Numbered from the stretch's first letter, positions 45,800-58,555 are shown. The stretch: DNA of 64,000 nt from Gymnothorax reevesii (GCA_029721435.1 CM056573.1:49388501-49452500); one strand, 5' to 3'. The notes: a model not told the origin generated them from the letters alone. Program-made: numbers and translations.

Positions 45800-46698
45800 C
45801 TGAAATGAGTACAACAATCAAAAGTTAACCAGTCTGCTCATGAAGACATTAACACAAGAGAGCACAGCAGTAAGCATGGCAAAGGTACTCGGTCAGCATA
45901 CATTATATGCAAAACTTTTTGCAAGTAAATAAATGATAATTTCATTCAAACCCTTTTAAAAGTATAATATTCAAGACATCTAAGTCATTTCAACTGCAGA
46001 TATTAATCTTCTGGTACATTTCCATGTATTACATAGTAAATCAGCGTATCTTACGAACGTGACTTCCTTTCTTGAACGAAGTTCCATTAAAGCTGATCTA
46101 CTAATTGAGGAAGTAGAAATACGTTTGTGAAAAAAAATATTTGCAGAACTAAAATATTAATTAACTACAGAATCATTAATCAATCCAGTAAAGAATTGGA
46201 ATTATCAAACACTTTCTGTGGCAACTTCTCTACACATTCATAGCACTTAATTTTTGTGCAGCAAAATGTTAAGCATTGGTAACAAAGAAATGGCTGTGTT
46301 GGCTTGCGGAATGTCTTGTTTCAAGCCATAAGCTCTATTTCCAATAACAGTACTTCCTGCGATGCTTTCAGGCAATACTAACACCACCAAAAAAATTAAT
46401 CTAGAAAAATAAATCAGGTTTTGTTTGCAAAACAGAAAAAAAGAAAGCAACTTAAATATGTTGTAGGCACTTGAAAATAGACATTTTCAAAAAAGTTGAG
46501 TAGTAATAGAAATGCAATTATATGGTGCCTTGTGGATTACCCTTAACCACATTACAATGAAAACACTGCAAAGACAAGACAGTTGGTTTTTCCCCTTCTC
46601 TACTACATTGTGTTTAGGAAATAAACACTAATTCTCAATTGTATCCCTGTAAGATGAAGATAAATAAATTTCTCATTTTTTCTTATATATCTATATCT

Positions 46699-47735
46699 CT
46701 ACAGGCCGCTCAGATATGTGGGGTCTTCAGTGTCATATTTTGCATGTATTAAACGGTTGACAGACCCAGACTGGACTGCAGGTTGTCCAGTCTGACAGCC
46801 ACAATCTCCAATTGTGGAGCCAAGCGATTGTAACGCATAGAAAATGTGTGTTGTCATGCTAAAATAAGGAGTGGGGTCCCTGAAGAGACAACTACAAGAC
46901 TGCATATATTGCTCAAAAAATCTCATTGTACTTTTCAGCATTGATGGTGCCTTCAGAGAAGTGCAAGTTACCCTTGTCAAGGGCACTGACACAACCCAAT
47001 CCAACGACTAAGCATGGGTTTCGGGTTTGTTGCTCATAAAAGTCTAGAAGACCCTTTTCTTCCCTGGTTCAGGGCACATAGCCTCCATGTTCGCCAAAAA
47101 GGACCTTAAATATTAATGTATTTGACCATATTGCATCTTTCTACTCAATGATGGTCCATCACAGATGCCCCAAAGCCCAGAAGAGTCAGCGCATCTGAAC
47201 ACACAACTTAAGGTTTCCTTTTCACAGTTAATTTTTAACTAGCATTTGTGGTTGTTCCATCGTATTGCAGTACTTGATTTGCCAAAATAATCCTAAACCC
47301 ACGCAGTTTCGTCACTCATTTGTAAATCATAGTTCTTGATGCAGTGGCATCTAAGTGATTTAAGATCAAAGGTAATCAGCTTTGGCTTGCATCTTCGCCT
47401 TTTACTGCCTTTTATGCACATAAATTCCTCTATATTGTCAGAATCTTTTAATCATGTTATGCTCTGTAAGGGTGAAATATCCAACTCCTTATCTTTCTTT
47501 GAGGATCATTGTTTTGAAAGTATCAATGATTTTCTCATGCATTTGTGGGCAAATTGGCAAACCGAAGCCCATCTTTACTCCGAAAGGACAAGACCTTTCC
47601 TGTACGCTGCTTTTGTACCAAATCATGATTAGAATCCCCTATTTCAAATCACATTAGTATTCACATTTTTTTTTTTGCCTCTACCAGTCCTAAGTTGCAC
47701 CGTCCCAACCTTTTTGGAATGCATTGCAGGCCTAC
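46699..47735 (-). mobile_element. Degenerate Tc1-like fragments
   Basis: Minus-strand pieces resemble the central region (LKAPSMLKSTMRFFEQYMQS), with the N-terminal region at 47336-47600. The end near 47700 has CCCAACCTTTTTGGAATG, as in family A leader sequence. Many stops, no clear terminal repeats. Confidence 0.6.
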
Positions 47736-47761
47736 GTGGCAGGAATGCATATGTATTTACA

Positions 47762-47922
47762 AACTAGAGTGTTCAGGTGAACACGTGTCGCCTGCAAAGC
47801 TTATGTGAAAGTGTGACTACAGACTGAAAGTGTGACTGCCGGACGGACTGACAGACCAACGGACAGACAGACGCCAGACAAAGTGATCTCTATGTGCCGC
47901 TATGCTTCGCAGGTGACACAAT
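47762..47922. repeat. Small foldback repeat, copy 2
   Basis: Starts ACTAGAGTGTTCAGGTGAAC, then GTGTCGCCTGCAAAGC, and ends GCTTCGCAGGTGACAC. It is about 35 bases longer than copy 1 at 22425 because GTGAAAGTGTGACT is duplicated in it. Confidence 0.8.
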
Positions 47923-49112
47923 AAAATTAGTCTGACAAGACAGACTATCATACTGTCTGCAATCAAATACAATTCCAACTAAATACAGAAATCACTGCTT
48001 TCTGCTTGTACGTGCATTTCAACACTGTCCAATCTTCTCCTGAGTAAACTTTGTAAAATACCTTTTAGGGCTCCAGGGACTTTTGGCATTTGTACTCAAT
48101 GCTCATGAGATCCTTTTTCTCCTCGACTCCTGACCACAGATCTTATGGATTACCTTTTACAAATGCAGTGTGTTAAGGCACCACAATTTGTGGAATAATT
48201 CTTAAATCAACCAACAGACAAAACGAGCAATCATGATACGTCAGCTCCACCTAGTTGTCAAAGGGGTTATTTCATTTAATCAGCTCACAAAAAAAAGAAG
48301 AAAAAGCATCGGACTCGATCAAATTCGGTCAGATGTTCAGTGTCCGGGAGAACAGCCGACGATGCCTGTGCCCGCATTTTTTTAAACATGAAAAGCTGTG
48401 CTGAATTTAGCTCACATAAATCAACAACTCATCCTGTTGATCAATGGGCGGAGTAACATACAGCATAACCTTTCAGTCTGTGTCCTGGCAGAGGAGCTAA
48501 TGCCATAGGTCGCGGTTACACTGGTCTCTTCAATGCAACTTTTGTCATCCGATCATGCCAGGACACACCAACTGTCATGCCAGTACACTTCAAGATCAGA
48601 TCTTGCTTGCATTGATATCCGATCAGCCGACCCACATGCTGAGCTGGTCACTTTGCTCCCTTTGAGTTCAGATCTCACTGAGCTGTGGACAGCATGTGGG
48701 TACAATGCAAGCAATTCACAAAACGTATGTCTCGCATCTTTTTCCGACAACAGGGGAATTCCTCCCCCGAGCACGCAGAGCAAAAGGAAGAGAATCATAG
48801 ATGTAGGAGACCCAGGACTGGAGCGCAGCTGAGACCCGCTCTTTCATAGCACCGCGGTCTGACAGCACTGAGCAAGTTAGACTTGACAACAGTAGCAGGT
48901 ATAAAGCAACACTTGAGAAAATCACAAACATTGCTGCACTCTTGGGGGGAAAAAAATGGCATTAATTACTTGTCTCCGCTGCTCTCCCCTCATCACATTG
49001 GGTCTTGTGTGGGCCCTGCCACCCTGATTAATAAAACAAATATTCTAAAAATAGTGGCAAAGCCATTGCAAACGTTTGGCCGACCATGGCCAAGATCAAA
49101 CATGGCCTAGAT

Positions 49113-49319
49113 CAAGGGCGTCCCATCTAATCCACAAAGGGCCGGTGTGGGTGCTGGTTTTTGTCACAGCCCAACACTAATGCGCCTGATTCTACTCATC
49201 AAGGTCTTGATTGACCCCTCTGATCAGTTAATTAGTGGGATCAGGTGTTGTAGCACTGGGCTAAAATACAGAAACCTGCGCCCACACCGGCCCTTTATGG
49301 ATAAGATTGGACACCCCTG
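49113..49319. mobile_element. hAT-like MITE
   Basis: The ends are CAAGGGCGTCCCATCTAATC and the complement of CAGGGGTGTCCAATCTTATC. Inverted arms extend through AAAGGGCCGGTGTGGG. Flanking octamers GCCTAGAT and GCCAAGAT differ at one position. Length 207 bases, non-coding, within a STK31 intron. Confidence 0.75.
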
Positions 49320-50774
49320 GCCAAGATCTTCATCCCATATGCATGCATTATATAAAATGTGAAAAGGATCCGTGAAAAACTGATGGCGGTAGAGTGCTGA
49401 CAAGGCAACAATTTTATGGACGCACAGCAGACTACTGCAAAGGCATCAAACCACATAAGGCCAATTGGCCTAGAGGCAAATCGGGTTAAAAATTAGAAGC
49501 CCCTTTCTTGAATCACTAGATATCTCGAATGCTACTACTGCAAGGGAGCACGTCGTCTGCTCAAGGATATATCAGACTGTTTTCAAATCAGGCCAGCGGC
49601 ACTGAAGTGTCCTGGGAACACAGATGTTTTCTGATCCAACGTATCCAATAACAAAAGTTGCATTGAACAGACCACGGCCATAAAATTTCACACTGCTGTT
49701 CACTTCAGTAGAGCATGGACACCAGAGGAGCAAGGCGAAGGCCCACGTACGAGCCGTAAACATAATGACCTCCCACAACTGTAATAAACCACAACCGTAA
49801 TACAAATCTGCAGCTTTCAACGTCGAGAGCACACAAACGTGTTAAGTTTTCCATTAAGTAATAACAATTGTCAACCAGAAACATAAAATTCAATTTCCTG
49901 TGAATCTAACTTTTTTTTTTTGCAGGGATTTGTTGTTTTTGTGGTCGGTAACAGGTAATGATTGTGGGGAAACTTGCTATTGCCCGTTTGCGGGATTATT
50001 ATATTAAAAGTAGCAGTTCTGTATTTGTGTATTACATTTGTGGGGCCTCATTACATTTCTGGATACAAGAAAACAGACAATATATAGTAAAAGCAAAAAT
50101 AATAATGTCGCCGAGATGAAAAGTCAATACCTAGTGAGGCCACCCTTTGCATTGATAAAAGGGCCCCATCACGCGGTAAAATTGGTGTATTTTGTATCAT
50201 AGCTCCAAAACTAAGCAAGATAGGGTTACATTTTAAATGGCTTTTAGTAGTTCTTCCCTAGTACTTCAAACAATATAATAGCCAATTTTGTTCATTTGAT
50301 TTATTTTGGGTGAAAAAGTTGGTCTCTTTGAAATACTTGATGGCGTTTCTTAAAGTGCCATGGCAGCATATAACATCTTCAGCATCATGTAAGACCGTAA
50401 GACAGCTATGAATGGCTCTCAGAGAGGTCCTTCCATCATGCCATGATGTTGAACTTTGAGTGGTGTCACAGTGTTAATGTCACTGTGACCAGACCATCCG
50501 AGGTAATTTTGCAGAATAATGTTGCCTCGAAGCAGTTAAAATAAATGTTTCAGCGTCAAAAATCATGGAATGAGCCTTCACATTTGCATTTAGGTTATGC
50601 TATTACCCATGTTTTCACCTCAATATACTTGTGGGAATGATTTTTTAAAATTCTCATTGCCTACAATATTTTCCAATACATTTTCACTGAGAAATTATAG
50701 AGAAGTAACATTATAACCCCTTTTTGATGGAATTGGTGGGGTATAATCATCACTGCACACTACTGTATTGCTTA

Positions 50775-52859
50775 GGCTGGGTGCACACTACAGGAAATTC
50801 GGGTCAGATTTTCCCCCGAACTGACCTTTCTGAGAATCAAGGAACAATCAGAAATCGGCCGTGATCTTCGGCCCAGATATCCAGTACCGTTTCACCCAAT
50901 ACGCACGTTGTGTAGAGCTCCACAAACTAATAGAGGCCCCGTGGGGAAAAAAAAAAAAAGAAAAACTTGACGACATGACCGTCCGTCCCGCACGTGTCCC
51001 AGATTCCCAGCGCATCAGCCTAGCAGGACTGCGTTTCGCCACGATGAAGCGGAGTTATCCTTTGCGGAAACAGCATGACAGTGAACTACGGGAACAGCAG
51101 TCAGGTGAGTGTCCGCTCCGAGGGGGGGGGGGGGGGGTGGTGAAAGGGACTAGTCCATGTTTGACCCACATTAAAGGGATAGTCCACCCAAAAACTTTAA
51201 TAAATTACTCACCATTAGATGTCTCGAATGAGCAAAGTTGTTCTGCACCTGCTGCAACTTTATGGCCACTGGATAGTTTTGAAAAATTCCTTTTTTGCTG
51301 GAAGCAAGTGGGGTCACCCAGTAGCAACGGTAAAAAGTCCACAAAACGTTTGTTGACAAACTTTAAAACCATCGTTGAACGCATCGTCCAGTGTAATTCA
51401 AGTCTGCTTTTTCCACTCGTATCCTCAGAACTCCAGAAACGCGGTTATTTTTCGCGAAAAATAATAAGATACCAAAGTTATGCTTCAAGTAAGCTCGCGC
51501 ATTCAACGGAAGTCCTGCCTCCCGGCTCCTTCCCAGAGACTAATAAAGTTTTAGAAACAAGTCCTCTCCCTTCTCTCAAAAACATGTTGGATATTATCGG
51601 GTGTTCAGGGATGATCCTACAGGGCGTTATGTCATCGAGTGGAAACCAGAAGTAACAAAGTAATTTTTCTTTTGCGTCAATTCGAAAGCAGATATTGGCT
51701 CAGTCACCGGAGATGACTGTTTCTTAAATGTGCTCCTCGGTGCGTAGCGAGATGCCTGAAATTTTCATAGATAGATGCCATATTCATCAGCTTGTTTTTC
51801 AATTTTGCATCCAAATACTTTTCAATTTATGAATACGATTTAACAGCTGTCATTTATGTTTCAAACATTTCTTCAGTGGCGCCTGTTGGACACAGAACAA
51901 GGAGGGCGATAAACGTCTTTAAACTGCTTATTAGTCTGGATCTGTTTCAGTGATTTTCCTTGATAAAAGACACTTAAACTCTTCCTTCTCAGGTGGAGGT
52001 AATTGCCTTCGTTAAGACGAGAGATAAAACGTGTCAACTGAATGCAAAAAAGTGCGCATTTCAATCTTAGTTTTCAATTAAACAACCATAAAGCGAGGGT
52101 TTGATGGCTTGCTTTGTATGATGTGGAAAATCCAGTTTTTTTTTCTCGTGAAGGGCTACCTAATGAAGGCACGTGAATGAAACATTTTTATCAAATTTAT
52201 TCTTCGTCTTGCCATTTCATTAAAAGGGAAACTGTGAACTTAAGTGCAAATGGATTATTCATATTGTTGGAAAACAATATGAACTAGAGCACTCGGCAAC
52301 CGAGCACATGTATCCCCCGAAGGCCCCCCAATTGGGCCCAGATGGTCCCAGAGTGCCCAAAATCAATAGGTGTTGTGAACTTACCATAATACATGTCCCT
52401 GCAAAATTTGAAAAGAATCGGTGCACTTATGTGGGCTGTAGAGCGTTCACAAGAAAATCTAAGCGGACGCGGCGAACGCGTGACGAGGCCAAATCCATAG
52501 TATCCTCGAGCTTTGTCCAGGGGATACAATAATGATTAAAATGGGGACAATAGTCTCATCCGTTTCAAGGTTTGTTTTCCGCCCCCTCGGTTTTTCTTTT
52601 GTCGTCTTGTCCCCTCAACAGTCAAATCTCATGCCCAGGAAAGGGGAAATTACGTCGAAGTCAAGTTTGATCACGCGAGTTTTTGTGAAATCTTGGAAGA
52701 TAAGGATATCTGGAGCTGTAGTGCGCAGAGTCCCTCTTCTTGACCGAATTCGGACTCAGCTTGTTGATCAAAATCGGCAAGGATTATCGTTATGTGTGTA
52801 GCCCCCTGCAATTTTAAGATCTTAATAGATTTGGAAACTCTTGTAGTGTGCACCCAGCC
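50775..52859. mobile_element. Harbinger-like element with TTA duplication
   Basis: TTA (50772-50774, 52860-52862) flanks ends GGCTGGGTGCACACTACAGG and the complement of GGCTGGGTGCACACTACAAG. The 3-bp TWA duplication and GG start fit PIF/Harbinger. About 2.1 kb with no recognisable transposase. It includes a repeat at 52284-52531 and a start near 51172 of the common fish motif AAAGGGATAGTCCACCCAAA. The 264-codon frame at 50861-51655 has no domain I can name. Confidence 0.7.
52284..52531. repeat. Repeat with CCCCCGAAGG ends
   Basis: Starts near ACTAGAGCACTCGGCAACCG, then ATGTATCCCCCGAAGG, and ends CCAGGGGATACAATAAT. The end structure is like the repeat at 27297-27594, with the centre unrelated by eye. 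Confidence 0.5.
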
Positions 52860-53130
52860 TTAGGAAATGAGACGATTAACCAAAAGGTAAAGGGTCTGAC
52901 TGTCCGCCAGGTTGCGGACAGTAGTAACAATTAATCGCGTCGATTCTACACCAACCTCCAGTCACATCAGAATTTGGGTGCCTGTTGTCCAACAGGTGCT
53001 AAAGCTACACACTTTCACAATTGGACTTTTGTCAGAAACAATCATCTCAGGCAATGATGACCAAAGGTTAAAAGGAGCAAACAATTTTCAGTGCCAACAC
53101 AGGTTAGCTGGACGAGTGTGGAAAGCTCAC

Positions 53131-53280
53131 GGCTGTCTTGGTGAAGTCAAAGTCGCCCACCATGCCCTGCTCTCGGTTGAGTACAAACACGTTGCTGGGA
53201 TGAAGAGACCCATGGATGATGTTGAACCCATGAAGCATCTGCAGTCCCCGAGCCACACCCCTCATCACTGCAACAGTCTC
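53131..53280 (-). CDS. STK31: STK31 exon with the kinase catalytic-loop and DFG regions
   Basis: Acceptor TTTTTCAG and donor GCC|GTGAGC, 150 nt, phase 0. It encodes ETVAVMRGVARGLQMLH (alpha-E), IIHGSLHPSNVFVLN (catalytic loop) and VGDFDFTKTA (metal-binding loop). Where active kinases have HRD and DFG, this has HGS and DFD: the catalytic Asp is Ser and the Gly of DFG is Asp. The Asn of the loop is kept. The human STK31 has the same type of substitutions as far as I recall, so the domain is a pseudokinase or atypical kinase across vertebrates. Confidence 0.95.
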
Positions 53281-53359
53281 CTGAAAAAGACAAGGAGTTA
53301 CAAATCGCTGCTTTCAAACAATGGAATTAAGGACAGGAACCAAACTTATCTCAACTCAC

Positions 53360-53446
53360 TGAAGAAGTTAATGGACTGGACTTCTGCACCACCTTCAGGG
53401 TTGCGCCAGTGAAATACGGAACCATCACATAAGCCAGTGGGTCAGA
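53360..53446 (-). CDS. STK31: STK31 exon (kinase hinge region)
   Basis: Acceptor TCTTCCAG and donor TCA|GTGAGT, 87 nt, phase 0. The frame is SDPLAYVMVPYFTGATLKVV then QKSSPLTSS. The hinge region AYVMVPYF and the PLTSSE junction to the next exon match STK31. Only 79 bases separate it from the next exon (53280), the shortest intron in the window. Confidence 0.93.
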
Positions 53447-53834
53447 CTGGAAGAGAGAGAGGATTCAAAAGCCTTCATATGAGCAAAGAGTGCCTGATAA
53501 ACTGGGCCTCCTCACACCCCTTGTGCAAAATCAGGTGAGCCAATTCAAAGAAAATAGTGTTTCATTTATCAAAAATATCTTCTTTCTATAGTGGATATTT
53601 AGGGGTTCAATGGACTTTCATTTCGTTTTCGTTTCGTTTCATGGTAAATGTCTGCGAAAACTGCTTTGAGATATCTCATCTGTGATCGATGCAATGAAGT
53701 CAAAGGACATCTTTATGAAACCTAACTTTGGTGAATCTTTGTGTCACTTGAACAATAACTTTGTGATAAATTACAATAATACTGATTTAGGAAATTCATT
53801 GCATAACAAAATATTGTTCTTTCCATATGCTGTA

Positions 53835-54917
53835 CGGGCCAAAAGTTTGGACACACCTCATTCAATGCGTTTCCTTTATTTTCATGACTATTTACATTGC
53901 AGATTCTCACTGAAGGCATCAAAACTATGACTAAACACATGTGGAATTATGTATTTAACAACAAAGTGTGAAATACCTGTCACTGAAAACATGTCTTATG
54001 TACTAGTTTCTTCAAAGAAGCAGCCCTTTGCTCTGATTACTGCTTTGGACACTCTTTGGCATTCTCTTGATGAGCTTCAAGAGGTAGTCACCTGAAATGG
54101 TTTTCACTTCCCTGCCTTGTCAGGCTTAATTAGTGGAATTTCTTGCCTTATCAATGGGGTTGGGACCATCAGTTGTGTTGCGCAGAAATCAATCAATCAA
54201 AGTTTATTTATATAGCACATTTAAAACAACCTCAGTTGACCAAAGTGCTGTACATAAATTAAGATACAAGGTAATCACCATAGACATATAAAATAAATAA
54301 ATAAAACAGTAAAAAGGAACAATAAGATGGTGGTAAAAGAATAAAATGAAGTAAAAAGTAAAAGAATAAAACAAAGAAAATAGAAAAGCCAAGGTTTCTT
54401 ATCTAGCTGGGACTGAACGCCAATGAGAAGAGATGAGTTTTCAGCAGTGTTTTAAAGTGCTCAAGTGACTGTGCAGCTGTAACCTGATAGGGTAGGCTGT
54501 TCCACAGCTTAGGGGCCACCACTGAAAAGGCTCTATCTCCTCGAGTACGGAGCCGAGACCGAGGTACTGTCAGGAGCAGCTGATTTGAAGACCTAAGAGC
54601 CCTGCCAGTAGTGTGAGGCTGTAAAAGCTCTGATAAATAAGATGGCGCCAAGCCATTTAAACATTTAAAAACAAATGATAAAACTTTAAACTGGATCCTA
54701 CAATTAACAGTGGATAGATGCAAGGACAGGAGTAATATGATCAGAAGTCAGGTTGATACACAGCCGACAGCCCTATTGGACAACTGTTAGATACATACGT
54801 AATTCCACATGTGTTCATTCATAGTTTTGATGCCTTCAGTGAGAATCTACAATGTAAATAGTCATGAAAATAAAGGAAGCGCATTGAATGAGAAGGTGTG
54901 TCCAAACTTTTAGCCTG
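53835..54917. mobile_element. Tc1-like non-autonomous element (family E) with an L2 insert
   Basis: The ends are CGGGCCAAAAGTTTGGACAC and the complement of CAGGCTAAAAGTTTGGACAC, with TA at 53833-53834 and 54918-54919. Inner arms such as TTTTCATGACTATTTACATT are repeated inverted. The L2 fragment 54188-54741 splits it. No intact transposase. Confidence 0.85.
54188..54741 (-). mobile_element. 5'-truncated L2 LINE copy
   Basis: Minus strand. The 3' end at 54188 begins ATCAATCAATCAAAGTTTAT on the plus strand, complement of a typical L2 terminus. The frame 54723-54403 reads LSTVNCRIQFKVLSFVFKCL, LAPSYLSELLQPHTTG and DRAFSVVAPKLWNSLPYQV, the C-terminal part of L2 reverse transcriptase. Short duplications CAGAA flank it (54183-54187, 54742-54746). 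Confidence 0.85.
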
Positions 54918-55559
54918 TACTGTCTTTACCATTTTATAACATTTTTCAGCGATCATCCGACTGGATTTCTTGAATACTGAAATAACCATGTTGTGCTTAA
55001 TGTCTTAAATTTTACATTCTTTTATGCAAAATGGGCCACATCGATAATGAACAGGGCTTTTTTTAGTAATTACATGTTTCAAAAAATCCAAAAGATGAAA
55101 ATGATATGATGAAGTAGTGTCATCCGAGAAGTTTGCTACTTGTAGCAGACAATGGCAACAAAGAAATGATTCATAATTTGTTCGAAAATTGCAGTATTGT
55201 CTATAGACATGTGTACATAATTACAAATAGATATTCCACACTAAATCTGTATTTAAAAATGGATTAATAGTCTCATTCTAAGAGTATCGGAAATTAAAAC
55301 ATCAGCAGTCCAATAAGGATGTCTGAGAAGGCACAATAAAAGCTTTGTAGTGTCCATAGACAATGTATTATCTGTAGACAATGCTTTCAGCTTGAAAATT
55401 TTGGCTCATTAACAAAAAAATAAGATCTTGATAATTTATTTTGGAAAATCTGCATTCGCATTGATGTAAAGAAGAAAGAACTTCCTTTTTGACTTTGTTA
55501 GTAGTTAACATACTTCAGTTCTTGAGCCACGGTATCTATTTTCAGAACTAATGTCCTCA

Positions 55560-55830
55560 CCAAGAATCGTAATGATCGGTCATGGCTTTTTACAGTTATT
55601 GTGAGGAATGGAAATTCAAGACGGCAGCTCTGGCAGCTATATTTGATTTTGGATAGTGACCGAAATCGATAGGCTTGTGAAGTAACTCTACCGCAATGCG
55701 ATCACCGAAAATTCTGATGATCGGTGATGGCATTTTTCAGTTATCGCATGGAATCAAATGTGGATGGACAGACAGACGGACGGCCAGATGGACGCCGTGT
55801 CTGATCACAATACCCAACAGCCTCTTTCAG
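55560..55830. repeat. Local duplication and GGACGGAC-rich repeat
   Basis: AATGATCGGTCATGGCTTTTTACAG at 55571 is repeated as GATGATCGGTGATGGCATTTTTCAG at 55717, about 145 bases apart. Then comes GGACAGACAGACGGACGGCC. This may be a decayed mobile repeat. Confidence 0.5.
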
Positions 55831-57129
55831 GTCTGAGCGGAAATAAAAATCTTCATGATAATTCAGCACTGAAGTTGTAACAACATAATACTGAGAATTG
55901 AAAAATACCTGGGGGTTAAAACTATACATTTCTGGGATCATTCACCCCTTGACCACAAGTGTACTTCATCTGAGCATTAAATTCTAAATTACCTACTCTT
56001 TTGGAGCCAAATAAGACCACTATCCATGTGGCTCCACAAACTCCAAGATCCCTTAAAATTACACACTGTCAAATCATAAAATAATCACATACTTAACACA
56101 AATCATCTTTTGACGCCTGTTATTCAAAATGAACTAATGATTTACTGGTTGAATTTAGCATGAGTTTATCACTATAGATGCAATTGATGCTTATTATGAA
56201 TCATTCAAAATTATTTTAAAGCAAAGTAGTGCTCTCGGACACAAAAATCTGCATGTCACATCATTGACCTAGATATAACTTAACTGTTACGATGTTACCA
56301 TATGATGACAGCCATCTAAATTAGTTGAGAGAACATGCATCATGCTCTGATTATGTGGTTTTGAACTTACCATGTTTAAAATGTTGATAATTTTTCTCTG
56401 ATTGTGAGCAAAAAGGGTCAACATCATTTTGTATAAGCTGATATAGCATTCAGAAGTTTAATAAACTTACATGAAGTCCATAACTTGTTCATTCTTGTGT
56501 ACAATCTCCTGAAATGACCTTGACTTTTACCAAGACGTAGTGTCTGGAGACAATGCATGGTGCACCTCCTTTGGCATGCGATAAAAAAATTTCTCAACTT
56601 ACCTGGTGTTCCCAAAATTAAAAGTCGCATTATTGGGTAATCACTCTTGACATATAATCAATAATAATATGCATTTGAGACAATTAAATATTCAGACAAA
56701 TGGGATATGCAGAAATACACCTGATCGTGCACAAGGCCACTGTCTGCACTCCCAGCATTCACACACGCAACAACACTGCCTTATTGTCATACATGTAAAG
56801 TGGGGAACTGAATGAGATGCCATTTTACGCGCGAAATCTTACTTTGGCAGAAAAAAAATCCTACAGACCACACAAAATCAAAATTTTTTTCAAGATTAAA
56901 AAAATTCATATTCAATTATTTCTGCCAAACCAAATATAAGCACTTTCCAGCTGCAACAAAATGAAGCATTTTAAGTTTTTTGTCAGATAAAATACCACAG
57001 ATATTTTAGGTTTCGGATTAGTCTCCCACAGAGAAATTAAGTCAGGACTGGTGGGGTTACATAATAACTACAAACTTCTGAATTAAAATACTGAATTACA
57101 ATGCACTGAAGGCACATCACAAGGGACAC

Positions 57130-57420
57130 CAAGCAGTCTATTCAACCCTCCACAGAGGAGGACGAAGTGAGGGTTCAAGAATGCTTGGCCAGAAGTGTTA
57201 AAATGACCAAGTGTGATGACTGCCTGGAGGGAAAATGTATTGCACCCAGGGACACCAATCTAGCCAGCAGCCAGTCAGACCATTTTGATCTCGGGTACTG
57301 CAGGTCCCTTGGGGGAAACTTCAGGGGTCTGTAACTAGGAACAAGTGGAGCGCAGACATAAATGCAAACATGGACGCAGATGGGAAACTGCACAAAAACA
57401 ATGTCTGGGAGACATAAAAA
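57130..57420. repeat. Possible degenerate repeat with GGGAGACATAA end
   Basis: Ends TGTCTGGGAGACATAAAAAAG at 57398-57418, similar to the terminal motif of the 27297 repeat. The rest is GC-richer than the flanks. Weak evidence. Confidence 0.35.
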
Positions 57421-57603
57421 AGTCCATGAGGGTTATAATAACCTCAAAGTTTTTTAATCTATCCCTTCAAAATTCTTAATTTCACAATAACACAAGCACT
57501 ATCTGAATATTTCTGTCAAAATAACAACCTTAAACTGCTGACATGATGTATCAAAAGGAATCAGCAGATAATAGGAGCAGACAGGATTGCTGAGTTGTGT
57601 TAC

Positions 57604-57729
57604 CTTTCCCAAGAAGATGGCCACTAGGGGGAGTAGGCCTGCTCGCTCCTCACACAACGTTCTTGCTCGATGGTACTCCGTTGCTCCCTTAAGCATCCTT
57701 GCCTCGGACTCCTCATCTACAGCGTACCC
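57604..57729 (-). CDS. STK31: STK31 exon (kinase alpha-C to beta-5 region)
   Basis: Acceptor CTCTCCAG and donor AAG|GTAACA, 126 nt, phase 0. The product reads GYAVDEESEARMLKGATEYH then RARTLCEERAGLLPLVAIFL and ends GK. The YHRA and GLLPL motifs match STK31. The exon bridges the VILK end of the preceding exon and the SDPLAY start of the next. All three junctions are in phase 0 and give a continuous match. Confidence 0.93.
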
Positions 57730-58429
57730 CTGGAGAGCCCGGCATCATCACTACCTTTCCTCCTCAAGAACCAGCCATATAAGCATCTAATGTTCACTCT
57801 GGACACCCCACAAATATCATTTTACTATATTACCATCAGAGCGCTTGTCAAAACATGGAAAGCCTCACAGTCAATTGAATTTATTCCCCATGTAACATTA
57901 TCAAATACTGCTACAAAAATTGCCCATTTCTACTCAATGGAAAGCTAGAAATGTTCAACTTGCAAAAATTACTTATAATCTATTCGCTCTCGAGGTGGAG
58001 AATGGTTTAATTTTTACCAGCCACGATAGGATTCCAGGTATTGTTTTCAGTTGGTCTGTTCGTGTCATCAAGGCAAATTTCAAAAAGACTAGACTTAAGC
58101 CACGATTAAACTGCTATGAAAGATCTGTCAGTGTTGATCAGGTGTTCATAAGTCAGTCTGTCCATTTTTGTTTGTATACAATTCTTGTGAGAACAATAGC
58201 ACTGCTACCTTTTCAGATGCAGTCACAGGTGAGTAGTTGGTGCAAAAAGGAGGGCCGAGTATGAAGATGTGTGGGGTCTGGGCAGGTACTCACAGAACAG
58301 GTAGTGGTCTGAGAATGCACCCACTACACGTGATACAATGACTGCCATACTGAAAACCATACCAGCACTGCTGTCGCGGCTGGCGCGATCCGAGAAGGTC
58401 TCGTTGACATTGCTTGCAATGAGTCTGAC

Positions 58430-58555
58430 CTTCAGGATGACCCTCTGCCCCTGAAACTCAGTGCACAGCAGTGGTCTCCGGCCGCTCAGTTCCCTCATGG
58501 GCTCCGCATCAAATACATCTCTGTCCAGGCTCTTCATCAGGAGACCTTCAGAGCT
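58430..58555 (-). CDS. STK31: STK31 exon (start of kinase domain)
   Basis: Acceptor CTTTACAG and donor AAG|GTCAGA, 126 nt, phase 0. It encodes SSEGLLMKSLDRDVFDAEPM then RELSGRRPLLCTEFQGQRVI and LK. The LDRDVFDAEPMRELS block is a hallmark of STK31. VILK supplies the beta-3 lysine position. The glycine-rich loop of canonical kinases is not evident. An in-frame reading runs on past the donor, but only this splice joins to the next exon. Confidence 0.94.

Noticed and set aside
50861..51655. 264-codon plus-strand frame
   Set aside because: It lies within a Harbinger-like element, has low-complexity runs (Lys, Gly) and no recognisable motif.
52912..53412. 166-codon plus-strand frame
   Set aside because: It runs antisense over two well-supported STK31 exons and shows no domain of its own.
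56480..56540. Short stretch bounded by TTTCAG and GTAAGT on the minus strand
   Set aside because: The flanking STK31 exons already join in phase without it, and its translation matches nothing.
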